From positions 992,001 to 1,056,000 of the forward strand of contig JAHHDT010000001.1 of NCBI GenBank assembly GCA_019739225.1: a stretch of 64,000 nt of DNA, given 5' to 3'. The position numbers and the translations under genes are program-made. Position 1 is the first letter of the stretch. The number at the start of each line of letters is the position of its first letter. Source of the DNA: Aquamicrobium sp. (GTDB lineage Bacteria; Pseudomonadota; Alphaproteobacteria; Rhizobiales; Rhizobiaceae). The notes beneath the pieces are model-generated. The model searched no databases, was not told the origin of the DNA, and saw only the letters and a program-made list of their open reading frames with translations. This document shows positions 50,093-59,037 of the stretch, piece by piece.

Positions 50093-52216
50093 ATGAAGCC
50101 CATCAGCGGAGCCATGCCGCTTGCCGCACTCGAGGCAGTCGCCATCGACACCGAGACGACCGGCCTCGACACGGCGCGGGCACGCATCATTCAACTCGCC
50201 GGCATCGGCATCGAACTGGGCCACGTAAAGCCAGACGAATCTTTCGAGACGCTGATAGACCCGGGCGAGCCTATTCCCGAAGCATCGAGCGAAATCCACC
50301 GCATTCGCGACGGCGATGTCCGGGACGCTCCCTCCTTCGCCGAGGCGTTTGCCGCCTTCTCCGCGTTCCGCGCCGATCGGGTGCTCGTCGGTCATTCGAT
50401 GGGCTTCGACCTGGCTGTACTGCAGGGCGAGGCCACGCGCGCGGGCCTGCCGTGGGCGAAACCCCGCTCGCTCTGCGTACGCCTGCTCGGTGTGGTCGCA
50501 AACCCCCGCCTTCATGACCAATCGCTGGATACGCTGGCAAGCTGGCTCGGCATTTCCATTTCCGGCCGGCACAGCGCAAAGGGCGATGCGCGCGCCGCCG
50601 CCGAGATTTTCGTCGCATTGCTGCCTTACCTTGCCGAACGCCACGTGCGAACGCTCGCCGAAGCGGAACGCGCCTGCCTGGGCCTGTCCACCCGGCTTGA
50701 AGACGGTCACCGTGCCGGCTGGGTCGAACCGGTTTCCCGCCCGGACCTGTCCGCGTCCACCAGCGCGATCGACCCCTATGCCTACAGCCACCGCGTCGAC
50801 GACCTGATGGCCAGTCCGGTCGTGGCGATCGCGGAAAACGCCACGGCGAAAGACGCGATCGACATCATGGCCGAACGTCGCATCAGCTCGATCTTCGTGT
50901 CGGCTGACGGCATGCCCGATGGACCGCTGTCCGCCTACGGCATCGTCACCGAACGCGACGTGATGCGCCGCATCGCCGCCCATGGCGCACAGGCGCTGGA
51001 CATGTCGGTCGGCGAGATCGCCACGCGTCCGCTCGCCAGCATCGCTACCGAAGCCTTTGTCTATCGCGCCGTCGCCCGCATGGAGCGGCTGCACATCCGT
51101 CACCTGGCGGTCCGCGACGAAAGCGACAGGCTCGTCGGCGTCATTTCCGCGCGCGACCTCCTGCGTCTGCGCGCCGGCGCGGCGATCAGCCTCGACGATG
51201 CCATCGGGTCTGCCAGCAGCGCCGAAGCCATGGCGCAGGCCTGGGCAACCCTGCCAGCGGTTGCACGCAGCCTCGGTGCCGAGGAGCTCGACGCCCGCAT
51301 CATCGCCGGCGTCGTCAGCGAGGAGGTTCGCGTGATGACCCGGCGCGCCGCCGAACTCGCCGAGGCCGTGATGAAACAGGCCGGCCACGGTTCTCCGCCA
51401 TGCCCCTACGCGCTTCTGGTGCTGGGTTCCGGCGGGCGCGGCGAAAGCCTGCTCGCGCCCGATCAGGACAACGCCATCGTCTTTGCCGAAGGCGCTCCGG
51501 GCAGCGAAGCCTGCCGCTGGTTCGCCCAACTCGGCAGCCACGTCTCGGACATCCTCGACACGGCCGGCATCCCCTACTGCACCGGCGGCGTCATGGCCAG
51601 AAACGAAGCCTGGCGCGGCTCGCTGGAAACCTGGCGGGCTCGCATCGCCGACTGGGTGGGACGGTCGAGCGGCGCCGACCTGCTCAACGTGGACATCTTC
51701 TTCGACCAGCGCCCCGTCCACGGCGACCTGTCGCTCGGGGTGCGGCTGTTCGATAGCGCCTTCGATGCGGCCGCCAACCAGCCGGTTTTCGCCAAGCTGA
51801 TGGGCGAAAAGCTGTTTTCCGCCTCGAACCCGTTCACACTGCTCGGCAACATCCGGACGGAGGAAGGCCGCATCGATCTCAAGCTGCACGGCCTGTTCCC
51901 GATCGTCGCTGCCGCCCGCGTCCTGGCAATCCGCCACGACATCCGCCGCCGTTCTACCCGCCAAAGGCTAGAGGGCCTTGCCGAACGCGGCCTCGGCAAT
52001 GTCGGCGAGATCGCAAGGCTGCTCGAGGCGCATCGCCTGTTCATGACACTGATGCTGGAGCAGCAAAGCCGCGACCTCGAAGCCGGCATCCCGGTCTCCA
52101 ACAAGGTCGAGATAGCAACGCTTCCCACGCCCGTCCGGTCAGACCTCAAAGCAGCACTCAAGGCAACGCAGCTCGTGCCGGACTTCGTGCAGGGGCTGAT
52201 GTTTCGATCTAGCTGA
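50093..52216 (+). CDS. DnaQ-like 3'-5' exonuclease + two CBS + DUF294 nucleotidyltransferase-like protein
   Basis: Exonuclease motif AIDTETTGLD...HSMGFD...GDARAAAEIF; CBS repeats (VDDLMASPVVAIAENATAKDAIDIMAERRISSIFV; GEIATRPLASIATEAFVYRAVARMERLHIRHLAV); DUF294 motif LLVLGSGGRGESLLAPDQDNAIVF. Confidence 0.9.
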   Translation: MKPISGAMPLAALEAVAIDTETTGLDTARARIIQLAGIGIELGHVKPDESFETLIDPGEPIPEASSEIHRIRDGDVRDAPSFAEAFAAFSAFRADRVLVGHSMGFDLAVLQGEATRAGLPWAKPRSLCVRLLGVVANPRLHDQSLDTLASWLGISISGRHSAKGDARAAAEIFVALLPYLAERHVRTLAEAERACLGLSTRLEDGHRAGWVEPVSRPDLSASTSAIDPYAYSHRVDDLMASPVVAIAENATAKDAIDIMAERRISSIFVSADGMPDGPLSAYGIVTERDVMRRIAAHGAQALDMSVGEIATRPLASIATEAFVYRAVARMERLHIRHLAVRDESDRLVGVISARDLLRLRAGAAISLDDAIGSASSAEAMAQAWATLPAVARSLGAEELDARIIAGVVSEEVRVMTRRAAELAEAVMKQAGHGSPPCPYALLVLGSGGRGESLLAPDQDNAIVFAEGAPGSEACRWFAQLGSHVSDILDTAGIPYCTGGVMARNEAWRGSLETWRARIADWVGRSSGADLLNVDIFFDQRPVHGDLSLGVRLFDSAFDAAANQPVFAKLMGEKLFSASNPFTLLGNIRTEEGRIDLKLHGLFPIVAAARVLAIRHDIRRRSTRQRLEGLAERGLGNVGEIARLLEAHRLFMTLMLEQQSRDLEAGIPVSNKVEIATLPTPVRSDLKAALKATQLVPDFVQGLMFRSS

Positions 52217-53078
52217 ACGTCCCCGCCAGCTTCGTACCCGTCCGCTCAAGCACCTCGTCCGGCACGAAGAAGTCGGCCGCGAGTGCTCCCGTGGCGCCGG
52301 GTGCATAGATGGAAAAGTCGGTCACGCCTTCTGCGCGCAGCACCTCCTCGTCGATGAAGAAATTGCCGGTCGCCTCGCGCGACGGTCGCGTCAGGATGGC
52401 GTGGGCGGCATCCGCCATGATTTGCGGCGAGCGGCTCATCGCCGCCACCGCCTCGCCGCCGAGCAGGTTGCGCACGGCGGCCGTGTCGATGGCCGTCAGC
52501 GGCCACAGCGAGTTGACGGCGATGCCGTCGCCGGCAAACTCGGCGCTCATGCCCAGCGTACACATCGACATGCCGAACTTGGCCATCGTGTAGGCTACAT
52601 GGTTTTTGAACCACTTGGCCTCCATGTCGAGCGGCGGCGCCAGATTCAGAATGTGAGGATTATCCGACAACTTCAGGTGCGGAATACACATTTTGGAGAC
52701 GAGGAACGTCCCGCGCGTATTGATCTGGTGCATCAGGTCGAAGCGCTTCATGTCCGTCTGAAGCGTGCCGGTAAGCTGGATCGCGCTGGCATTGTTGACG
52801 CAGATGTCGATGCCGCCGAAGGCCTCGACCGTCTTCTTCACCGCGGCTGAAACCTGCTCCTCTTCGCGGATGTCGCACAGCACCGGCAACCCACGGCCGC
52901 CCGCCGCCTCGATCTCCTCCACCGCCGAATAGATGGTACCCGGCAGTTTCGGGTGCGGCTCGGCCGTCTTGGCAGCGATCGTCACGTTGGCACCGTCGCG
53001 CGCGGCCCTGAGCGCGATAGCCAGCCCGATCCCGCGCGACCCGCCCGAGATGAACAGCGTCTTTCCCTTGAGCGACAT
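52209..53078 (-). CDS. SDR-family oxidoreductase (HSDL2-like)
   Basis: KTLFISGGSRGIGLAIALRAARDGANVTIAAKTAEPHPKLPGTI; NNASAIQLTGT. Confidence 0.93.
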   Translation of the reverse strand: MSLKGKTLFISGGSRGIGLAIALRAARDGANVTIAAKTAEPHPKLPGTIYSAVEEIEAAGGRGLPVLCDIREEEQVSAAVKKTVEAFGGIDICVNNASAIQLTGTLQTDMKRFDLMHQINTRGTFLVSKMCIPHLKLSDNPHILNLAPPLDMEAKWFKNHVAYTMAKFGMSMCTLGMSAEFAGDGIAVNSLWPLTAIDTAAVRNLLGGEAVAAMSRSPQIMADAAHAILTRPSREATGNFFIDEEVLRAEGVTDFSIYAPGATGALAADFFVPDEVLERTGTKLAGTFS

Positions 53079-53103
53079 GAAATCCTCCTCTCGGCCCTCG
53101 GGG

Positions 53104-53301
53104 CTATTCAGGCAAAATCAGTTCCGTGCGCGTCCGGCTCGAACGCGTTTCGACGCCTTGCGTCCCAACGCTGGCGCTTCTCGACGCGGTTTCCACCGAC
53201 GTCCCGCTGACGCGCGCCGTGGCCGCGCCGCCATAGACCGTGCAACCCGAAACGGCGGCCATCAGCGCGGCGAAAACGACATATCGCAGCATCTCAGCCA
53301 A
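53104..53301 (-). CDS. Putative small lipoprotein
   Basis: Lipobox-like AVSGC after hydrophobic N terminus; overlaps the HlyU-like gene end by 8 nt. Confidence 0.5.
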   Translation of the reverse strand: MAEMLRYVVFAALMAAVSGCTVYGGAATARVSGTSVETASRSASVGTQGVETRSSRTRTELILPE

Positions 53302-53578
53302 AGATCTTGTCGCCCTGCTCGTCGATGACCTGCCTTGCCTTGCGCAAGGTCACGTCGATCGCATCCTGCTTCGCGGCAAACCGGTCTGCGCGGATGAAGC
53401 GATGCTCCTTCACCTCGCCGCCGATGTCCTTGCTGATGACCCCGCAGGTCTGGTACTGGCCGCCCTCGGTGAACGGCGTGGCGCGAATGGTGAAGCCGTT
53501 ATGCTCCACGGGTTCGCCTGCGGCTTCCGGCCCCGCCTCGCCACCACTACCACCGAAAAGCTTCTTCCAGAACGACAT
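53294..53578 (-). CDS. HlyU-family protein
   Basis: MSFWKKLFGG...EPVEHNGFTIRATPFTEGGQYQTCGVISKDIGGEVKEHRFIRADRF. Confidence 0.92.
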   Translation of the reverse strand: MSFWKKLFGGSGGEAGPEAAGEPVEHNGFTIRATPFTEGGQYQTCGVISKDIGGEVKEHRFIRADRFAAKQDAIDVTLRKARQVIDEQGDKIFG

Positions 53579-53669
53579 CGCAGAATTCTCCCGTCAGGCC
53601 GCGCGAACGGCACGGCCGCTACCGACTGCCTTATCTATAACGGCAGCGACGCGCCAAGGGAAACCGCCA

Positions 53670-54089
53670 TCACGCGCTCAGATGCATCACGATCTCGCGC
53701 CGATGCGGCCGCTCGCGGTGCTCGAACAGGTAGATGCCCTGCCACGTGCCCAGCACCGGCAGCCCCTGCGTCACCGGTATCGACAGCGAAACCGCCGTCA
53801 GCGCCGCCTTGATGTGCGCCGGCATGTCGTCCGGGCCCTCGGTCGTATGGACCACCCAGCCCATGGACGGATCATCGGCGGGCGGCACCAGCCGACGGAA
53901 GAAGGCGTCAAGGTCGCGCCGCACATCCGGGTCGGCGTTTTCCTGAATCAGCAGCGAGCAGGAGGTATGCCGCACGAACAGCGTCAGCAGGCCGGTATCC
54001 ACCCGCGCCTCGCGAACGAAGGCGAGCGCTTCCTCGGTGATCTCGTAAAGGCCGGGGCCGGTGGTGGCGACTGTGATCCGGGACTGCAT
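53670..54089 (-). CDS. YjbQ family protein (UPF0047)
   Basis: LLTLFVRHTSCSLLIQENADPDVRRDLDAFF; GTWQGIYLFEHRERPHRREIVMHL. Confidence 0.93.
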   Translation of the reverse strand: MQSRITVATTGPGLYEITEEALAFVREARVDTGLLTLFVRHTSCSLLIQENADPDVRRDLDAFFRRLVPPADDPSMGWVVHTTEGPDDMPAHIKAALTAVSLSIPVTQGLPVLGTWQGIYLFEHRERPHRREIVMHLSA

Positions 54090-54097
54090 GGTGTGCC

Positions 54098-54712
54098 TCA
54101 CAAGCGCCGCACCGGCTGGCGCAGCACGGTCTTGAGCTTTTCCGGCGCCGTCTTGCGCGGGTCGGAAATGTAGATTTCGTGATGGTGCCCGGTCTCGGCG
54201 AGCCCGTTCTCCGGCAGGAATTCCTCGTGCAGGCGGCGCAGTATCGGCCCCTCGTCGTCATAGGAGCCGACATGCATGACCTGCACGCTCAGCCCCTCAT
54301 CGTAAGCCTCCAGCCGCAGCGTCTCCGGCGGCGCGCCGAACTTCGCTTTCGCCTTCTCCACCGCCGCCTCGAACATGGCTTGCGTGATCCACTCCGGCTG
54401 CATGATCATCATCGTCCACGACCAAGCATCCTTGTCGCGGGTCAGGAAGGTGGACATATCCTGCGCCCACCACAATCCCTCGAGCGGCATCACCGCATAG
54501 TCGCGGCCCAATTCCTTCTTCGACATGAACTTCAGCGGATAGCTGACCGAATAGAGCCATTCGACCGCGCGCTTGTAGGCCGGCGCGGTGTTGGGGTCGC
54601 CATGCCCGTCGATCTTGACGAACTGCATCGACGGCACGTCGACCACAGTGAAGCGCCCTGTTGGCGGCTGCCACAGAGCCTTCATCGTCTTCTTGAAATC
54701 AACCTTGTCCAC
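54098..54712 (-). CDS. GyrI-like domain protein
   Basis: FTVVDVPSMQFVKIDGHGDPN; GLAETGHHHEIYISDPRKTAPEKLKTVLRQPV. Confidence 0.88.
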   Translation of the reverse strand: MDKVDFKKTMKALWQPPTGRFTVVDVPSMQFVKIDGHGDPNTAPAYKRAVEWLYSVSYPLKFMSKKELGRDYAVMPLEGLWWAQDMSTFLTRDKDAWSWTMMIMQPEWITQAMFEAAVEKAKAKFGAPPETLRLEAYDEGLSVQVMHVGSYDDEGPILRRLHEEFLPENGLAETGHHHEIYISDPRKTAPEKLKTVLRQPVRRL

Positions 54713-54881
54713 AGACGCCGCCTCGACCTTTGCCGGGGCCAGTCAACCAGCGGCGAGGCACTGGCGCAAGTCGGCCAGTCCCCGCGACATGATCATCCTG
54801 ACAACGCGGTTCCTGCAATCTCCTCGCTGGACGAGACAGGTCCAACGTGATCGGCCTGCGCGCCGTTAAGGTTGGCAATGC

Positions 54882-55970
54882 CTACTCCGGCATCGCTCCG
54901 GTATAGATCGCGGTCGGCCTCAGCAGTCTGCCCGTACGCTGCTGCTCGATGGCGTGCGCCGTCCAGCCCGCGCTGCGGCCCACCGCGAACACCGGCGTGA
55001 AAGCGCGCCGCGGAATGCCCAGAGCGTCGAGAAGGATCGCCGTATAGAATTCGACATTGGTGTCGAGCCGGCGGTCCGGCTTGGCGATCTCCAGTGCCCG
55101 GCGCGCATAGGCCTCCACCTCGGCCGCGAAACCAAGGTCGGTTCCGCGCCCGCCAAGCCGCTCCACGGCCTGCTTCAGCACATCGGCCCGGGGGTCGCGC
55201 ACTTTGTAGATGCGATGGCCAAAGCCCATCAGCCGCTCGCCGCGCGCAAGGGCGGCATCGATCCATTCGCCGATCCGATCTGGCGTCGCGATGGTGTCGA
55301 GCATGTCGAGCACCGGTTCGGGCGCCCCGCCGTGCAGCGGCCCCGTCAGCGCGCAGTAGCCGGCCAGCACCGACATCGCGAGGTCGGCCTGCGTGGAAGC
55401 GACCACCCGCGCGGCGAAGGTGGAGGCGTTCATGCCATGGTCGGCCACCGTCACCAGATAGGCATCGAGCGCCTTCGCCTCCTCGTCCGACGCGACCTCG
55501 CCCCGCATCATCCGCAAAAGGTCCGCCGCGTGTCCCATCGACGGGTCAGGCTCGACCGGTGCCTCGCCCTGCGCCTGGCGCACGAGGCATGCGGCAATCA
55601 CCGGCATCGCGCCGACGATGGCTGCCTCCGGCGGCATGCCGTCTGCCGGCGAGATTCCCGCGACGCCGATGCGAAACGCCTCGATCGTCGGCACGCCATC
55701 GGTCACCGGCAGAACCGTTTTCATCCGCGCAAAGGCGGCAACCCTTGCCTCGCCCAGCCAGCGCCGCACGTCCGTCTCATCCACCGGCTTCGCAGAAGCA
55801 GCGCCCCAAAGCCGCGCGACAAGACCCTCGAAGTCTGTCCGCTCGGCGAGGTCGCCGATGCGCGTGCCGGCAACGATCAGTTCGCCGTGCTCGCCATCGA
55901 CGTGGGAAAGCGCGGTCACCGCTGCCGCAACCCCGTCGAGTCCTGCTGCCGATTTGGTGTGAATGGTCAT
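54882..55970 (-). CDS. Citrate synthase family protein
   Basis: GPLHGGAPEPVLDML, GFGHRIYKVRDPRADVL, NVEFYTAILLDALGIPRRAFTPVFAVGRSAGWTAHAIEQ. Start at MTIHTK. Confidence 0.9.
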   Translation of the reverse strand: MTIHTKSAAGLDGVAAAVTALSHVDGEHGELIVAGTRIGDLAERTDFEGLVARLWGAASAKPVDETDVRRWLGEARVAAFARMKTVLPVTDGVPTIEAFRIGVAGISPADGMPPEAAIVGAMPVIAACLVRQAQGEAPVEPDPSMGHAADLLRMMRGEVASDEEAKALDAYLVTVADHGMNASTFAARVVASTQADLAMSVLAGYCALTGPLHGGAPEPVLDMLDTIATPDRIGEWIDAALARGERLMGFGHRIYKVRDPRADVLKQAVERLGGRGTDLGFAAEVEAYARRALEIAKPDRRLDTNVEFYTAILLDALGIPRRAFTPVFAVGRSAGWTAHAIEQQRTGRLLRPTAIYTGAMPE

Positions 55971-56017
55971 CGATCTGTCTCCTGCTGCATCGCAACAAGG
56001 TGATGCCCCTTCCATCA

Positions 56018-56047
56018 TTGATCAATATTGATTAGCTTGATCAATAT
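56018..56047. promoter_or_regulatory. Tandem TTGATCAATAT repeats (each with a perfect TTGATCAA palindrome)
   Basis: 56018..56028 and 56037..56047, 19 bp apart, in the divergent region between the citrate synthase paralogues; second copy overlaps the start codon. Confidence 0.7.
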
Positions 56048-57254
56048 GAAAAATGCGCCGACGCCCGCTTATCTCACCGCCCGCGAAGCCGCTGCCGAGC
56101 TCTCGGTCACGCCCGCGACCCTCTACGCCTATGTCAGTCGCGGCCTGATCCGCTCCGAGGCGGTTGGCGACAGCAGAAGCCGCCGCTATCGCGCCGACGA
56201 CATCCGCGCCCTGCGCGCGCGCCGCAACGCTTCGCCAACGGCCCAAGGCGAAGCGGCGATGCCCGTGCTTGATTCCGCCGTGTCAACGATCACCGAGGCT
56301 GGCCCGATCTATCGCGGCGTGCCTGCAGTCGCCCTGTCCGATACGGCCACGCTGGAGCAGACGGCGCAGATCCTGTGGGACGCGCGCAGTGCCGACCCGT
56401 TCGAGGCCGGAAACATGCCGGTGGTCAGCGCGGAGATGCAGGCAATCATGCAGGCGGCCTTGCCGGCCAAGCCGCTGCCGCGCGCGATCGCCGCCCTGTC
56501 GCTGGCCTGCGACGCCGACCCCCGCGCCCACAACCGCTCGCCCGAAGGCCGCATGGCCGCCGGCGCGCGCGTCATGCGCCTCGTCGCGGCCGCGATCCTC
56601 GGCACGGATCCATCGCCGCGTCCGCTGCACCTGCAACTGGCCGAGGCGTGGATGCCGGGCGAGCCCCGCGCCGGCGAGCTGGTGCGCCGCGCGCTCGTGC
56701 TTCTTGCGGACCATGAGCTGAACGCCTCCACCTGGACCGTGCGCAGCGCCGTCTCCACCGGCCTCAGCCTCCACGACGCCCTGATTGCCGGCCTTGTCGC
56801 GCTTAAGGGTCCGCGCCACGGCGGCGCCGGCCCGCTTGCGGCCCGTTTCGTGACGGAGCTTGCCGAGGGCGACATCGCCGACAGGGTGGCCGACCGTGTA
56901 GAACTGGGCGAAACGATCCCCGGCTTCGGCCATAGCGTCTATGCGGATGGCGACCCGCGCGCGGATGTTTTGCTGCGCGCGCTCATCAAGGCCGGCGCCG
57001 ACAGGCGGCTGGCAGCCGAGGCCCCGGCGCTCGTCACCGAGGCGACGGGCCTGCATCCAAACATCGATTACGCGCTGGCAGTGATGATGCGTATGTTCAG
57101 CATGCCTGTCGGACACGAGACGGCGATCTTCGCCGTCGCCCGCACGGCCGGCTGGGTCGCGCACGGCATCGAACAACTGGAGACCGGCACGCTCATCCGG
57201 CCCCGCGCCCGTTATGTAGGCCCGGAGCCGGGACGATCTCACTCCACCGGCTAG
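56046..57254 (+). CDS. Citrate synthase family protein with N-terminal HTH DNA-binding domain
   Basis: HTH (AYLTAREAAAELSVTPATLYAYVSRGLIRSEAVGDSRSRRYRADDIRAL) followed by citrate-synthase domain (GPRHGGAGPL, PGFGHSVYADGDPRADVL, PNIDYALAVMMRMF). Confidence 0.92.
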   Translation: MKNAPTPAYLTAREAAAELSVTPATLYAYVSRGLIRSEAVGDSRSRRYRADDIRALRARRNASPTAQGEAAMPVLDSAVSTITEAGPIYRGVPAVALSDTATLEQTAQILWDARSADPFEAGNMPVVSAEMQAIMQAALPAKPLPRAIAALSLACDADPRAHNRSPEGRMAAGARVMRLVAAAILGTDPSPRPLHLQLAEAWMPGEPRAGELVRRALVLLADHELNASTWTVRSAVSTGLSLHDALIAGLVALKGPRHGGAGPLAARFVTELAEGDIADRVADRVELGETIPGFGHSVYADGDPRADVLLRALIKAGADRRLAAEAPALVTEATGLHPNIDYALAVMMRMFSMPVGHETAIFAVARTAGWVAHGIEQLETGTLIRPRARYVGPEPGRSHSTG

Positions 57255-57257
57255 ACG

Positions 57258-57683
57258 TCAGACCGGCAGCGCCTCCTCCGCATACTGCGCCGCGTATTCG
57301 GCGTTTGGCGGGATCGGCTTGATGATATCGATCAGCACGCCGTTCGGGTCGGCGGTGATGAAGTGGCGCTGGCCGAAATCCTCGTCGCGCAGCGAACGCA
57401 GCACCGGCAGCCCGGCGGCCACCAGCCGGTCATGCACGGTATCCACGTCTTCGACCTCGAAGTTGAGCAGCAGGCCCGACACGCGGCCCCTGCCCTGTTC
57501 GGGGATGGTCTCATGGCTGCCGTCGAGGATCGCGAGGTTGATCGTCTCGTCCTCGCTCGATGTCAGATGGACGTACCAGTCGCTTTCGAACATCACCGTG
57601 AACCCGAAATGCTGGACATAGAACGCAGTCGTACCGGCAACGTCGCCGGTCATGATGACGGGGTAATAGCTGGTCGCTTTCAT
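57258..57683 (-). CDS. VOC-family (glyoxalase/bleomycin resistance-like) protein
   Basis: [53 protein letters not shown]. Confidence 0.9.
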   Translation of the reverse strand: MKATSYYPVIMTGDVAGTTAFYVQHFGFTVMFESDWYVHLTSSEDETINLAILDGSHETIPEQGRGRVSGLLLNFEVEDVDTVHDRLVAAGLPVLRSLRDEDFGQRHFITADPNGVLIDIIKPIPPNAEYAAQYAEEALPV

Positions 57684-57708
57684 GGTCTTTCCTTTCGCTT
57701 GGGTGTCA

Positions 57709-57757
57709 CATACAATCTGCATGTATCTACTTAACTAACATACAGGCTGCATGTATG
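57709..57757. promoter_or_regulatory. Two copies of an ATACA...TGTAT operator-like repeat between VOC and TetR genes
   Basis: CATACAATCTGCATGTAT (57709..57726) and CATACAGGCTGCATGTATG (57739..57757); second overlaps the TetR start. Confidence 0.7.
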
Positions 57758-58351
57758 CAAGACGAAAAATCACAACGCCGTTCCAATCGCGAGCGCACGG
57801 AGGCAACCCGCGCCGCGCTGCTTGATGCGGCACGAAAACTGTTCGTGGAAAAATCCTATGCGGAGACCGGCACGCCGGAAATCGTGGCCGCCGCCGGCGT
57901 CACGCGCGGCGCGCTCTATCACCATTTCGCTGACAAGCAGGCCCTGCTGCGCGCCGTTGTGGAAGCGGAATCGCAGGCCGTGGCCGACGAGGTGGAGAAA
58001 GCAGCACCCGTCAGCCTCGCGCCACTCGACGCACTGAGGGTTGGCAGCGCTGCCTTTCTCGCGGCAATGACGCCCCCCGGCCGGACCCGGCTGCTGCTGC
58101 TCGATGGCCCTGCCGTGCTGGGCCGCGCAGGCATGGACGAGATCGAGAGCCGGCATGGCGGCCGCACGCTGCGGGAGGGATTGACCGCGGCCATGGAAGA
58201 CGGCGCGATCCGCCGGCTTCCTGTGGACGCGCTCGCCGCGCAGCTTTCGGCCGCCTTCGACCGCGCTGCGCTCGCCATCGAAGCCGGCGCTCGATCGGAA
58301 GACCACGCCGAGGTTCTGTCAGCCCTCCTGACGGGGCTCTCCGACCAGTGA
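57755..58351 (+). CDS. TetR-family transcriptional regulator
   Basis: TRAALLDAARKLFVEKSYAETGTPEIVAAAGVTRGALYHHFADKQALLRAVVE. Confidence 0.95.
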   Translation: MQDEKSQRRSNRERTEATRAALLDAARKLFVEKSYAETGTPEIVAAAGVTRGALYHHFADKQALLRAVVEAESQAVADEVEKAAPVSLAPLDALRVGSAAFLAAMTPPGRTRLLLLDGPAVLGRAGMDEIESRHGGRTLREGLTAAMEDGAIRRLPVDALAAQLSAAFDRAALAIEAGARSEDHAEVLSALLTGLSDQ

Positions 58352-58960
58352 CGGCACCGCCAGCCCGAGATAGCCGCGTATCGCGCGGCCCAGGCGCCGC
58401 TGCAGATCGTCGAAATCCCTCTGCCCCGCCTGGATCGCAGCCTCGGACATGCCGCGCGCCAGCGCCATCACGTCCATCCCGGTGCGCTCCGGCTCGGCGA
58501 CATTCCGGTCCCGAAGCACATCGATAATCAACTCGCGCATGCGCGCCTTGAGCGCATGTATCTCGTCGTCTAGCTGAAGCTCCGGCTCCTCGCGCTCCAG
58601 CGCCTGCGCCAGCGCGGGCCGTCGCAGGTGATGGCGCAGGCTTGCCGCCGTCAGCGCATCGATCGCGAAGGCGAGGTCCCGGCCCCTCGCCTCCAGGGCC
58701 GCCTGCTCGAAATCGGCCAGCATCTCCTGCCGCATGCGCCGGATCAGTTCGGCGAGAATGGCCTGCTTGCCGGGAAAGTATTGGTAGAGCGAGCCCACCG
58801 ACACTCCCGCCAGCGCGGCGACGTGGTTCGTCGTCAGCCCATGCCCGCCTTCCGTCTCCAGAATGCGAGCAGCCGCCTCCAGGATGGCCGCGCAGGTCGC
58901 CCGGCTGCGGCCTTGGCGCGGCGCCTTGCGGGGGTTCAGTCTGGTTTCGTCACTGGTCAT
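58319..58960 (-). CDS. TetR-family transcriptional regulator
   Basis: RATCAAILEAAARILETEGGHGLTTNHVAALAGVSVGSLYQYFPGKQAILAELI. Confidence 0.95.
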   Translation of the reverse strand: MTSDETRLNPRKAPRQGRSRATCAAILEAAARILETEGGHGLTTNHVAALAGVSVGSLYQYFPGKQAILAELIRRMRQEMLADFEQAALEARGRDLAFAIDALTAASLRHHLRRPALAQALEREEPELQLDDEIHALKARMRELIIDVLRDRNVAEPERTGMDVMALARGMSEAAIQAGQRDFDDLQRRLGRAIRGYLGLAVPSLVGEPRQEG

Positions 58961-59037
58961 CGGATGCGAGTAGAAACGCGAGCAATTGTTCGCATTATTG
59001 TCGAAGGCAATTCGTGGTCAACCCGGACGGAAAATTT

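Noticed and set aside
50039-51964. 641 aa ORF on - strand
   Set aside because: Antisense to the exonuclease-CBS-DUF294 gene; composition is a GC-rich shadow frame.
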